A stretch of DNA of 64,000 nucleotides from NCBI GenBank assembly GCA_025361705.1, contig JANYJW010000059.1, positions 1 to 64,000 on the forward strand, read 5' to 3'. The first letter of the stretch is position 1; every line of letters begins with the position of its first letter. Position numbers and translations under genes: made by a program. This DNA comes from Gemmatimonas sp. Lineage in GTDB: Bacteria; Gemmatimonadota; Gemmatimonadetes; Gemmatimonadales; Gemmatimonadaceae. Below the pieces are notes generated by a model. It saw only the letters and a program-made list of their open reading frames with translations. It was not told the origin of the DNA and ran no database searches. This document shows, in pieces, positions 54,305 through 62,083 of the stretch.

Positions 54305-55135
54305 CTAGATCACCTCGGAGTCGAGGCCGATGTAACGGGTGCGCGGGCGGGTGCCGAGGTACGACTTGAGCACCTGCACGCGGTTGGTCGACAGGATCTG
54401 GCTGATCGTTGACGTCGGGTCGCTCACGTTGCCGAAGATGCGCGCCTCGGCGGGACAGGAGACCACGCATGCCGGCAGCATCCCCTTGGTGATGCGGTGA
54501 TGGCACCACGTGCACTTGTCGGCCGTCATCGTGTCGGGGTTCAGGTAGCGCGACCCGAACGGGCAGGCCTGCACGCAGTACGCACAGCCCACGCAGCTCT
54601 CGTGATCCACCAGCACCACGCCTTCGTCGGTCTTGAACGACGCTCCCACGGGGCAGACCTGGATGCACGGCGTGTCAATGCAGTGATTGCAGAGCTTGGG
54701 CACAAAGAAGCCGCGCACCGGCTGCACCGCCTCGAGGCCCGCCGGCATGTTCCGCGTGGGTCCGGGTTCGGCGAAGCCGTTCTCACCACCGACCGGAGAG
54801 TTCACCACCACTTCGCCGTCCGGGTAGAACGTGTATTGCTCCACCCACGTCCGGTTGTAGCCGTCGGGCACGGCGTTTTCCACGCGGCAGGCGCGCACGC
54901 ACGAGCCGCAGCCGATGCACTTGGTCGTGTCAACCACGAACCCGTAGATGATGCCCTTGCCGGCTTCGGTCTCGGCCTTCGCCTTCGCATTTGCCTGCGC
55001 CGCGTCCTGGGGCAGCCGCAGCAGCGACGTGTTGACGAACAGGCTGCCGAACAGGAAGCTCTGGCCACCTGTCTTGGCGACCGTCTCCAGGAAGTCGCGT
55101 CTGGTGACGTCGTCGGAGTTGAGGGGACTGGTCAC
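54305..55135 (-). CDS. Tat-exported four-cluster ferredoxin subunit (NrfC/DmsB-like)
   Basis: A 276-residue periplasmic Fe-S protein. The twin-arginine signal is TRRDFLETVAKTGG (residues 11-24). Four 4Fe-4S cluster motifs are seen: CIGCGSCVRAC, CNHCIDTPCIQVC, CVGCAYCVQAC, and CTWCHHRI with a later CVVSC. This is the standard electron-wire subunit between NrfD and a periplasmic acceptor. The GTG at 55135 is chosen because it starts the Tat signal and overlaps the tetrahaem gene stop (GTGA). A Tat signal on the Fe-S subunit itself suggests export without a catalytic partner. Confidence 0.93.
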   Translation of the reverse strand: MTSPLNSDDVTRRDFLETVAKTGGQSFLFGSLFVNTSLLRLPQDAAQANAKAKAETEAGKGIIYGFVVDTTKCIGCGSCVRACRVENAVPDGYNRTWVEQYTFYPDGEVVVNSPVGGENGFAEPGPTRNMPAGLEAVQPVRGFFVPKLCNHCIDTPCIQVCPVGASFKTDEGVVLVDHESCVGCAYCVQACPFGSRYLNPDTMTADKCTWCHHRITKGMLPACVVSCPAEARIFGNVSDPTSTISQILSTNRVQVLKSYLGTRPRTRYIGLDSEVI

Positions 55136-55692
55136 TTGGCCGCCGTCGTGAGGGAGGCGAGCCCCGACTTGCCTGGGGTCACCACGGTCGTGTGGGGATT
55201 GTGGCAGTCGACGCACTTCGAGTTGGGCGTATACGTGCCCTTGTGATCGGTGATGTGCCGCTCGACGCTCGCGATCGACTTCAGCGTGCTCGGCCGCTCA
55301 AACGTCTTCAGGTGGCACCATTTGCACTCCTGAATGCCAGTCGGACGCTTGATGGCGTTCTTGTTCTTCAGGATCTTGTCGGCGTAGCCCTTGGTCGAGT
55401 CTTCGGCGACGACCTTGGTGTGCATCAGCCCGGGGCCGTGGCAGTTCTCGCACTGCGGCGTGTGGTGCTTGCCCGCCTTCCACATGGCGGCAATCTCGTC
55501 GTGGCACTCGGCGCAGGCCGCGCTGCCGATATGCCGCGGCTCGCGCTTGGCCTCGTCATCGATCGCCGACAGGCGGTAGTGGCCCTTGATGCCATAGTCC
55601 TTTGGCACCACCAGCGAGCGCACAAAGAGAAAGCCGACCACCGTAATGGCGACGAGGGCCAGCAGACGCACAAAGTGCCCCGCATGCCGCAT
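55132..55692 (-). CDS. Membrane-anchored tetrahaem c-type cytochrome
   Basis: A 186-residue protein with one N-terminal membrane anchor (about residues 8-27, VRLLALVAITVVGFLFV). The periplasmic domain has four CxxCH haem sites: CAECH (60-64), CENCH, CKWCH and CVDCH, with further histidines as likely second ligands. Size and layout resemble small NapC/CymA-like or cytochrome c3-type carriers without being a clear NapC. It would take electrons from the Fe-S/NrfD pair and pass them to the outer-membrane decahaem. A GAAGGGG ribosome site precedes the ATG at 55692. Confidence 0.88.
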   Translation of the reverse strand: MRHAGHFVRLLALVAITVVGFLFVRSLVVPKDYGIKGHYRLSAIDDEAKREPRHIGSAACAECHDEIAAMWKAGKHHTPQCENCHGPGLMHTKVVAEDSTKGYADKILKNKNAIKRPTGIQECKWCHLKTFERPSTLKSIASVERHITDHKGTYTPNSKCVDCHNPHTTVVTPGKSGLASLTTAAK

Positions 55693-55721
55693 GTGCTGAC
55701 CCCTTCAGGAGGGTAACCAGT

Positions 55722-55747
55722 GTGTGGCGAATTGGGGGGCGCCACAC
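55722..55747 (-). other. Hairpin in the leader of the tetrahaem gene
   Basis: GTGTGGCG (55722-55729) pairs perfectly with CGCCACAC (55740-55747) around a 10-base loop, about 30 bases upstream of the tetrahaem start. It could shape RNA processing or translation inside the operon. Confidence 0.4.
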
Positions 55748-55772
55748 GGAAAGTACAGCGCCGCACGCACGA

Positions 55773-55801
55773 CGGCGATAGGGAACCATTCCCTATCGCC
55801 G
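55773..55801 (-). terminator. Intercistronic hairpin after the MtrB-like gene
   Basis: A 13-bp perfect stem (55773-55785 with 55789-55801, core GGCGATAGGGAA) with a 3-base loop lies 18 bases after the barrel gene stop. With no U tract it may act as a partial terminator or as a 3'-end protector that sets the ratio between the outer-membrane pair and the quinone module. Confidence 0.5.
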
Positions 55802-55819
55802 CCGCGCCCTGCGGTCAGG

Positions 55820-58210
55820 CTAGAACGTCGAGCGACCCAGTTCGTGCGGCAGCGCCGACGGATGCCAGGAGACCGTGAAGGTCAGCCAGCCGGCCTTGTA
55901 CGGATTGTAGTTGTTGCCGAGGAAGTGGTACTGCCCCGTGGCGCACGTGGCGTTGCCAACGGTGGTGCACGCCGCGCCGATGTTGCCCGGCAGGTTGCCG
56001 GTCCACGTCGTCGCCGCCGGACCACCGAGCAATCCGGTGCTCGTGAACTGCGGGGCTTCCTGCTGCCAGTTGTGGTTGGTGTACGTCTCGGAGTTGTACC
56101 GGAACGTGAACCCCCAGTTGGCGTTGGCTGCGTACTGCACGGCCAGCGTCACCGGCGTCAGCTTCGACGACACTTCCGGCCAGTCCTCGGCCTTGGCCGT
56201 CAGGATCTGGGCCGCCGTGGCGCCCTGCGCGGCCGCGCCATCCGGCGAGCCGTTGTAGTTGGAGTTCAACAGGTGGAACGTCCCGTCGATCACCGACACG
56301 GTGGCCTTCACCGTCAGCTTGTCGGGGATGAGCACGGCGTTGACGCTGGCGAACGTGGTGGTGTTCGCGTCCTTGTTGGTGCTCGAGAAGTAGAACAGCG
56401 GGTTGTCGAACAGCGGCGACGACACCGTGCTCACCGCGCGATAGCGGTAGAGGGTGACGTTGTCGACGTTCTCCCGGGCATACCCGGCGCTCAGGCTCAG
56501 GCGGCTCACCGGCGTCCAGTCGATGTCGACGCCCGTGGTCGTGCTCTTGTCGCTCTGCATGCCAAAGCGCGACTCCGGATACTTGTCGTCGCCCGTCTGG
56601 AACGACAGGCCGACGCTCACCTGATCGACCGGCGTGATGGTCGCCATCACGTTGGTGCGCGTCCGGTCCCGGTTGGCCATGAAGAACTTGCGGTTGCCCG
56701 AGACCTCGATGGCCGATTCCGTGTAGTGGCCCCAGAAGCGGCGCTGCGACGTGGTGTAGCTGCTGTGCAGCGACAGCCAGCTCAGGCCGCTGTAATCCAG
56801 GCTCACGCGCGGGATCTTCTCGCGCGTGCCGTCCACTGCGAACACGCCGGGCTCGCGCGTGAAGTCCTCGACCGCATACCCGACGGCCACCGAGGCGTTG
56901 CGAGCCAGCTCATACGCCGCGCTGACGTCCGTGTTGACCTTGGTGAACGGATCCCACTCGGTGTTCTGCTGCGTCGCGTCAATCTGACGGTCGCTGCGCG
57001 CCCAGTTCAGCGTGCTGTCGGGCGGCGTCTGGTTGCTGTAGCTGTGATTGCGGTACTTCGCGCCCAGCGTCAGGCGGGCAATCGGATGGCTCGTCGCGCT
57101 CACGTTGACCGTCGTCAGCTTGACCTTGCCCTGAAGGCTCGGGCGCTGCAGCGCGGTCAGCGCCACGTTGGGCGCCGCGAGCATCGCCGAGTTGTTGAAC
57201 TGCGGCAGATACGCGTCATTCTGCTCCTGCACCGACGTGTTCAGCGAGCCCGTGACCCGCGTGCGGAACGGCAGCAGCACCGCACCGACGAAGGACATGG
57301 TGGACGCCGAGTTGCTCGGTGCCACGCTGACGCGCGCCGTGTTCGTGCCCCAAATGGTGCTCGAGGCCATGGTCGTCGCCCACGCCGCCGTGCTCAGCGC
57401 GGGGTTGTCCACCATCACTTCGGTGATTGCGTTGTTGTACTTGGAGTACTCCAGCGCCACGGTGCCCTGGTAGCTCTTCAGGATATCGCCGAGGAAGTTC
57501 GCCTTGGTCCGCGGGCCCGACGCATAGGACTGCGCGACCCGGAAATTGTTCACCGTCTCGTCGATCGGCGACACGTATTCGCGCTGCGGACCGCCCGAGC
57601 CGTTGAAGCTGATCGACTTGGGCAGGCCGCCCTTCTTGCCGATCGTCGTGAAGTTGGCCTGGAAATCGGCCGCCTCGCTGAAGGCGTAGTCGAGTGTCGC
57701 CTTGATCGGCGTCCAGATCGTCCGGATGTTGCCGATGTACGGCGCGTTCTTCCAGGCGGTCGAGTCGGGGCGCGGCGACGGCAGGGTGTTGAAGCCGAGG
57801 GCGGCTGCGCCCTCGTTGCCCGGCGAACGGCCCGTGGACGAGTACAGGTGCGGAATGCGGTCGTAGCGGACATTGAAGTTGTACAGCCCGGGACGCGACG
57901 CCTGCAGCCACATGCTCTGGTCGAGCGCGCCGAGGCGGCGGAGCGTCAGCTGGTATGTGCCGTAGCCGTCCGCGGGGGTGTACTGCAGCCGGGCGCGCTC
58001 CAGGAGCGGGCCGGCAGGAAGGGACCGGTATTCCTCGAGCTTGCCCTTGTCGATGTCGGCAGGCTCGGTGGTGAAGGCGCGCGCACCGATCTCGGCGGCG
58101 GCAGTAAATGTGCCGGTGGTCTTCTTCGCCTGGGCCTGGCTCGTGGCGGGAACTGCCACAGCCAGCACACCGGCGAGGACGCACGCGGTCGCAAAGCTCA
58201 TTTGACGCAT
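55820..58210 (-). CDS. MtrB/PioB-family outer-membrane beta-barrel
   Basis: A 796-residue exported protein with a signal peptide (MRQMSFATACVLAGVLAVAV). The rest is a long run of alternating amphipathic strands with short turns, as in the 26-strand MtrB porin that sheathes a decahaem cytochrome. FNVRYDRIPHLYSSTGRSP near residue 120 and DFQANFTTIGKKGGLPKS near 180 are typical family blocks. The N-terminal CxxC of Shewanella MtrB is absent. The only cysteines in the mature part are Cys748 and Cys756, in a C-terminal loop that could form a disulfide. A GAGGAAA ribosome site is 7 bases before the ATG. The decahaem gene is 25 bases upstream, the usual pairing. Confidence 0.88.
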   Translation of the reverse strand: MRQMSFATACVLAGVLAVAVPATSQAQAKKTTGTFTAAAEIGARAFTTEPADIDKGKLEEYRSLPAGPLLERARLQYTPADGYGTYQLTLRRLGALDQSMWLQASRPGLYNFNVRYDRIPHLYSSTGRSPGNEGAAALGFNTLPSPRPDSTAWKNAPYIGNIRTIWTPIKATLDYAFSEAADFQANFTTIGKKGGLPKSISFNGSGGPQREYVSPIDETVNNFRVAQSYASGPRTKANFLGDILKSYQGTVALEYSKYNNAITEVMVDNPALSTAAWATTMASSTIWGTNTARVSVAPSNSASTMSFVGAVLLPFRTRVTGSLNTSVQEQNDAYLPQFNNSAMLAAPNVALTALQRPSLQGKVKLTTVNVSATSHPIARLTLGAKYRNHSYSNQTPPDSTLNWARSDRQIDATQQNTEWDPFTKVNTDVSAAYELARNASVAVGYAVEDFTREPGVFAVDGTREKIPRVSLDYSGLSWLSLHSSYTTSQRRFWGHYTESAIEVSGNRKFFMANRDRTRTNVMATITPVDQVSVGLSFQTGDDKYPESRFGMQSDKSTTTGVDIDWTPVSRLSLSAGYARENVDNVTLYRYRAVSTVSSPLFDNPLFYFSSTNKDANTTTFASVNAVLIPDKLTVKATVSVIDGTFHLLNSNYNGSPDGAAAQGATAAQILTAKAEDWPEVSSKLTPVTLAVQYAANANWGFTFRYNSETYTNHNWQQEAPQFTSTGLLGGPAATTWTGNLPGNIGAACTTVGNATCATGQYHFLGNNYNPYKAGWLTFTVSWHPSALPHELGRSTF

Positions 58211-58235
58211 GGTTGGGTTTCCTCTGTCGGTGGCG

Positions 58236-59159
58236 TTAGCGGGTGAAGAAGATGCCGGTCGGGTGGTTCGACCCGTGGATGACCGAGTGGCAGTTGACGC
58301 AGCCCTTGTTGTACGCGAAGCGCACCGAGGGCGCATCGGACGGACGCGCGGCCGGCTGGCCGTGCGGCGTGTTGTGGCACTGCTGGCAGAGGCGCGGCAG
58401 GGCCTGCTTCAGCATCCGCTGCTTGTTGCTGCCGTGCGAATCGTGGCAGTTGGCGCAGCTCTCGGTCACCGGCATGTGCTCCCACATGAACGGCCCGCGC
58501 TTCTCGGCGTGGCAGGAGAAGCAGGTCTCGTTCACCGACGAGCCAATGAGCAGCTTCTCGTTGGCCGACCCGTGCGGGGCGTGGCAGCTGATGCATTCCA
58601 TCTTGCCTTCGCCCAACGGCATGTGCGCGTACTTGCCCATCGACGCGGCCTTTTCCTTGTGGCAGTTGCCGCAGGTCGCCAGCACCGACTTCTGCCGCAG
58701 GCTCCCCTTCTCGGTCTTGTCGTGCATCACGACGTGGCAGTCGGTGCACGCGACGTTGCGCGACTCGTGCGCGCTGCCGACCCATAGCGTCCGCGCCGTC
58801 TTCTCATGGCACGCGAGGCAGGTGGCGTTGCGCGCAGCGACCGGCGTCTTGCTGGTGCGGCGATACGAAATCAGCGTGCTCTTGTCCTCGCCTCCCGACT
58901 CGGCGTGGCTCTTGGCAGGACCATGGCACGACTCGCATCCCTTCTTCGCGTGCTCGCTCGTCGGCTTGGCCATGATCGCCTGACCCATGCCCGTCTTCGC
59001 GAACGGCTCGAAAAACTCCTTGTGGCAATCCTGGCAGGCGGCGCTGCCGGCATAGCCGGCCTCGGCCTTCTGCTGGGCGCTGGCCTTTGCCGGCAGCAGC
59101 GCGAGCGTCACTGCCGTGACGCCGGCGCTCAGCCATCGCAGGTATCGCATTCCGTGCAT
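58236..59159 (-). CDS. MtrA/DmsE-type decahaem c-type cytochrome
   Basis: A 307-residue periplasmic cytochrome with a signal peptide (about residues 1-28, ending AKASAQ) and exactly ten CxxCH sites: CQDCH, CESCH, CLACH, CTDCH, CGNCH, CISCH, CFSCH, CANCH, CQQCH and CVNCH. Size, haem number and the MtrB-like gene next to it place it in the MtrA/DmsE/PioA group, which lies inside the barrel and carries electrons across the outer membrane. An excellent ribosome site, GGAGGAAT at 59164-59171, precedes the ATG by 7 bases counted from GGAGG. It is the first gene of the minus-strand electron-transfer run. Confidence 0.94.
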   Translation of the reverse strand: MHGMRYLRWLSAGVTAVTLALLPAKASAQQKAEAGYAGSAACQDCHKEFFEPFAKTGMGQAIMAKPTSEHAKKGCESCHGPAKSHAESGGEDKSTLISYRRTSKTPVAARNATCLACHEKTARTLWVGSAHESRNVACTDCHVVMHDKTEKGSLRQKSVLATCGNCHKEKAASMGKYAHMPLGEGKMECISCHAPHGSANEKLLIGSSVNETCFSCHAEKRGPFMWEHMPVTESCANCHDSHGSNKQRMLKQALPRLCQQCHNTPHGQPAARPSDAPSVRFAYNKGCVNCHSVIHGSNHPTGIFFTR

Positions 59160-59594
59160 TGCTATTCCTCCGGTGCCCGAAATCGGGCGGTCCAACTGGG
59201 GTGGGAAGTGTGACCGGGTGGGGGCGCTGAACTGCGGTGCAACTGGACTCATGGAGCAAACGACCACTATGTGATTATCGGATGACCTGCCCTCGTCTGG
59301 ACTACGTAATGGTACGCATTTCGGCTGGGCGTTTCCCCTACGTCTGGCAGGTAGATGGAGTATACGAGCAGTACAGCCGTTGTAAGTGGGGCGTTGCACG
59401 GAGCCGTAATGGGTGAAATCCCTGACGCGCGAGCGGGGGTTTCGCCGATGCCCGTGACCGCATTGCGCTGTCGCCTATCCACCGACAGCCCAGTCAGCGT
59501 GCGCCGCACCCACGCGAAAAGGCGTGGCGCTCACTCAGCGCCACGCCCTACGCCTGCCAGAGGTCTCGTGCGAGCGCGCTCGCGTGGTCGGGCG
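59160..59594. other. Largest intergenic region, upstream of the cytochrome/barrel genes
   Basis: 435 bases without a convincing gene, visibly less GC-rich than its surroundings. It should hold the promoter of the decahaem-led genes. A GATAAT hexamer on the minus strand (59279-59274) could be a -10 box, but no good -35 accompanies it. GTAATGG occurs at 59306-59312 and again at 59406-59412, exactly 100 bases apart; the first copy is joined to a TACGTA palindrome (59303-59308). The right end holds the terminator of the monohaem cytochrome gene. Confidence 0.5.
59517..59547 (-). terminator. Rho-independent terminator of the monohaem cytochrome gene
   Basis: A 10-bp stem (GGCGTGGCGC at 59521-59530 with 59538-59547), a 7-base loop and, on the minus strand, a TTTT tail at 59520-59517. 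It lies about 50 bases after the cytochrome stop and isolates it from the decahaem operon. Confidence 0.75.
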
Positions 59595-59930
59595 CTACGG
59601 CCTCAGCGATCGGATGTACCGAGCCAGGGCCGTCATCTCATCAGCGGACAACCGGTCCTTCCATGGCTTCATGTTCTTTCCCTTGCCATTGGTCAGCACC
59701 GCGAGGATGTCGGCGTCCGATCGCGTAGCGAAGAACGACTCGCCGTACAGCGGGATCTCGGGAAACATCTTCTTGATGGCGGGCGACGGACGCCCCGTGC
59801 TGCCATGGCACTTGGCACAGTTGGCCTCGAACAGCGCCTTGCCATCTGGTGCCTGGGCGGCGGCGCGCGCTGCGGCGAGCGTCGCGAAGAGACCGAACAG
59901 AACGAGCGAACGCATGGCGACGCTTCTCAT
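59595..59930 (-). CDS. Small monohaem c-type cytochrome
   Basis: A 111-residue exported cytochrome c. A signal peptide (about residues 1-26, ending ARAAAQ) is followed by the haem site CAKCH at residues 38-42, with Met residues in KKMFPEIP and [11 protein letters not shown] as candidate axial ligands. The C-terminal helix [11 protein letters not shown] is typical of class I cytochromes such as c-553/c5-like carriers. ATG at 59930 or 59915 are both possible. It is a separate unit with its own terminator but could shuttle electrons to or from the conduit encoded next to it. Confidence 0.88.
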   Translation of the reverse strand: MRSVAMRSLVLFGLFATLAAARAAAQAPDGKALFEANCAKCHGSTGRPSPAIKKMFPEIPLYGESFFATRSDADILAVLTNGKGKNMKPWKDRLSADEMTALARYIRSLRP

Positions 59931-60056
59931 GAATGGGGGGACACAGGCGCGGCAGGGCCATTTCGCGCGCGCCGTGCGCTGAATGTTAACCAAGTCATGC
60001 GTCCGTTCCGTCGGCCTTCTATTGCCGCCGCGCGCCGCTGCGGTTTATTTCCACCC

Positions 60057-60470
60057 ATGGAGAGACCCATCCGAGTGCTCGTTGCCAAGCCAGGGCTCGA
60101 CGGACACGACCGCGGCGCGAAGGTCGTGGCGGCCGCCCTGCGTGACGCCGGCATGGAAGTCATCTACACCGGCCTGCACCAGACGCCCGAAATGATCGCG
60201 AGCGCCGCCGTGCAGGAAGACGTCGACGTGGTGGGCCTCTCGATCTTGTCCGGGGCGCACATGACGCTCTTCCCGCGGGTGCGCGAGCTGCTCGCCGAGC
60301 AGGGACGCGATGACATCCTGATCACGGGTGGCGGCATCATCCCCAGGGAAGACATGGACAAGCTCAGCGCGCTGGGCGTCGGCCGGCTCTTTGGGCCCGG
60401 CACGCCGACCACCGAGCTGATCTCGTTCATTCGGACGTGGTACGCCGAGCGTCAGGCGCAGGACGCGTGA
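60057..60470 (+). CDS. B12-binding subunit of acyl-CoA mutase
   Basis: A 137-residue stand-alone cobalamin-binding domain. The His that coordinates cobalt is His17 in LDGHDRGAK (the DxHxxG motif, Asp15-His17-Gly20); the dimethylbenzimidazole pocket has [13 protein letters not shown] and [12 protein letters not shown]. It matches the small subunit of methylmalonyl- and isobutyryl-CoA mutases and should pair with the large subunit encoded 9.5 kb away (48848-50539). The ATG at 60057 is the family start. It overlaps the carboxylase gene by four bases (GTGA). Confidence 0.93.
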   Translation: MERPIRVLVAKPGLDGHDRGAKVVAAALRDAGMEVIYTGLHQTPEMIASAAVQEDVDVVGLSILSGAHMTLFPRVRELLAEQGRDDILITGGGIIPREDMDKLSALGVGRLFGPGTPTTELISFIRTWYAERQAQDA

Positions 60471-62083
60471 CCACGCGCCTTGCGGAGCTGAGCGACGAGG
60501 CCCGCGAACTCGAGCACCGGCTTCGCCTCGGCGGCGGCCCCGACAAGATCGAGCGTCAACACAAACAGGGGAAGTTGACGGCGCGGGAGCGCATCTCGCG
60601 CCTCAAGGACGCCGACACGCCCTTTGTCGAGCTCGGCTTGTTGGTGGCGTACGACAAGTACAACGGCGAGGCGCCCGCTGCGGGAGTCGTCACGGGGCTC
60701 GTGCACATCGGCGGCCGCCCGTGCGTGGTGGTGGCAAACGATGCGACGGTAAAGGCCGGCTCGTGGTGGCCCGAGACCATCGGCAAGATTCTGCGTGCGC
60801 AGGAATGCGCGATGCGCTGTCACCTGCCAATCGTCTACCTCGTCGATTCGGCGGGCGTGAACCTCCCGTACCAGGGCGGCGTCTTTCCGGGTCAGTACGG
60901 TGCGGCGCGCATCTTCTATTACAACTCGCTCATGCGGCGCTACCTGCGCATCCCGCAGATCGCCGCCGTCATGGGGCCGTGCATCGCGGGTGGCGCGTAC
61001 CTGCCCGCGTTGAGCGATGTCATCCTGATGGTGAAGGGCACCTCGTTCATGGGGCTCGGCGGCCCCAACCTCGTGCGCGGTGCCACTGGCGCGGTGATCG
61101 ACGGCGAATCGCTGGGCGGCGCCAGCACGCACACCGGCGTCTCGGGCGTGGCGCACTACGCCGTGGACGACGACGACGCCTGCCTGCTGAAGATCCGCGA
61201 CCTCGTGGGACGGCTCGCGCCGCCGGAGCGCGTGGCGCCATACGACGCCGACGCGGTGCCGGGTGCTGATCCGTCGACCCTCTACGACCTCTTCCCCAAC
61301 GATCACCGCATGCCGTACGACATGCGCGCGGTGCTGCGGACGATGCTGGATGACGGCGCCCTCGACGAATTCCAGCCCGACATGGCCCGCGAGATGATCT
61401 GCGGCGATGCGCGCATCGAGGGCACGCCGGTGGGCGTCGTCGCCAATCTGCGCGGTCTGCTCAAGGGGCCGCACGGCGAGGGCGCGCGCTTCGGCGGCAT
61501 CATCTATACGGAGAGCGCCGAGAAGGTGGCGTTCTTCATTGAACGCTGCGACCGGCAGGGCATTCCGCTGCTCTTCGTGCAGGACGTCTCTGGCTTCATG
61601 GTGGGCAAGGACGCCGAACATTCGGGCATCATCCGGGCGGGGGCGCATTTTGTGGAGGCCATGGCCACCACGAGCGTGCCCAAGATCGTGCTCACGCTCA
61701 ACCACGCGTCGGGCGCGGGCTACTACGCCATGGCGGGCCAGGGCTTCGATCCGGACTTCATCTTCTCGTGGCCCACGGGGCGCATGGCGGTGATGGAGGG
61801 CGAGTCGGCCGTGCAGGCGGTGCACGGCCCGTCGCTCGAGGAAGCCCGCAAGGCAGGCCTCCCGGTGTCCGACGAGTTGCAGGCCGCGGTGGAGGCGATG
61901 CGCGCCGACTACGAGCACCAGCTCGACGCGCGCTACGCGGCCGCGCGGGGATTTCTCGACACGCTGGTCTATCCTGATGACACGCGCACCGTGCTGGGCA
62001 TCGCTCTGCGCGCCACGTGGCAGAACCCCGGGCCGCATCTCGGCCCCTTTGTGTTGCCGAGCAGGCGTGGGAGTGGCGTATGA
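60467..62083 (+). CDS. Acyl-CoA carboxylase carboxyltransferase subunit (MccB/AtuC-like)
   Basis: A 538-residue biotin-dependent carboxyltransferase. Two crotonase-fold halves are seen: acyl-CoA-binding [18 protein letters not shown] with [19 protein letters not shown], then the carboxybiotin half with [38 protein letters not shown] and [19 protein letters not shown]. Features such as [20 protein letters not shown] are closer to methylcrotonyl-/geranyl-CoA carboxylase than to the propionyl-CoA type, but substrate cannot be fixed. The biotin carboxylase/biotin carrier subunit is not in the window. GTG start; followed by the AtuA-like gene with an ATGA overlap. Confidence 0.9.
   Translation: MTTRLAELSDEARELEHRLRLGGGPDKIERQHKQGKLTARERISRLKDADTPFVELGLLVAYDKYNGEAPAAGVVTGLVHIGGRPCVVVANDATVKAGSWWPETIGKILRAQECAMRCHLPIVYLVDSAGVNLPYQGGVFPGQYGAARIFYYNSLMRRYLRIPQIAAVMGPCIAGGAYLPALSDVILMVKGTSFMGLGGPNLVRGATGAVIDGESLGGASTHTGVSGVAHYAVDDDDACLLKIRDLVGRLAPPERVAPYDADAVPGADPSTLYDLFPNDHRMPYDMRAVLRTMLDDGALDEFQPDMAREMICGDARIEGTPVGVVANLRGLLKGPHGEGARFGGIIYTESAEKVAFFIERCDRQGIPLLFVQDVSGFMVGKDAEHSGIIRAGAHFVEAMATTSVPKIVLTLNHASGAGYYAMAGQGFDPDFIFSWPTGRMAVMEGESAVQAVHGPSLEEARKAGLPVSDELQAAVEAMRADYEHQLDARYAAARGFLDTLVYPDDTRTVLGIALRATWQNPGPHLGPFVLPSRRGSGV

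Noticed and set aside
55724-58246. Long open frame of about 840 codons on the plus strand, opposite the MtrB-like barrel gene.
   Set aside because: It is Arg/His/Ala-rich without any domain, and mirrors the high GC third positions of the real gene on the minus strand, which has a signal peptide, a ribosome site and barrel pattern.
59267-59509. 80-codon minus-strand frame in the large intergenic region.
   Set aside because: No ribosome site, no hydrophobic or domain pattern, and its length is expected by chance. I treat the region as regulatory.
59931-60056. Possible cobalamin riboswitch upstream of the B12-binding subunit; the region before the mutase large subunit was checked too.
   Set aside because: No B12-box-like sequence is seen, the gap is only 126 bases, and the large-subunit gene has no leader because it overlaps meaB.
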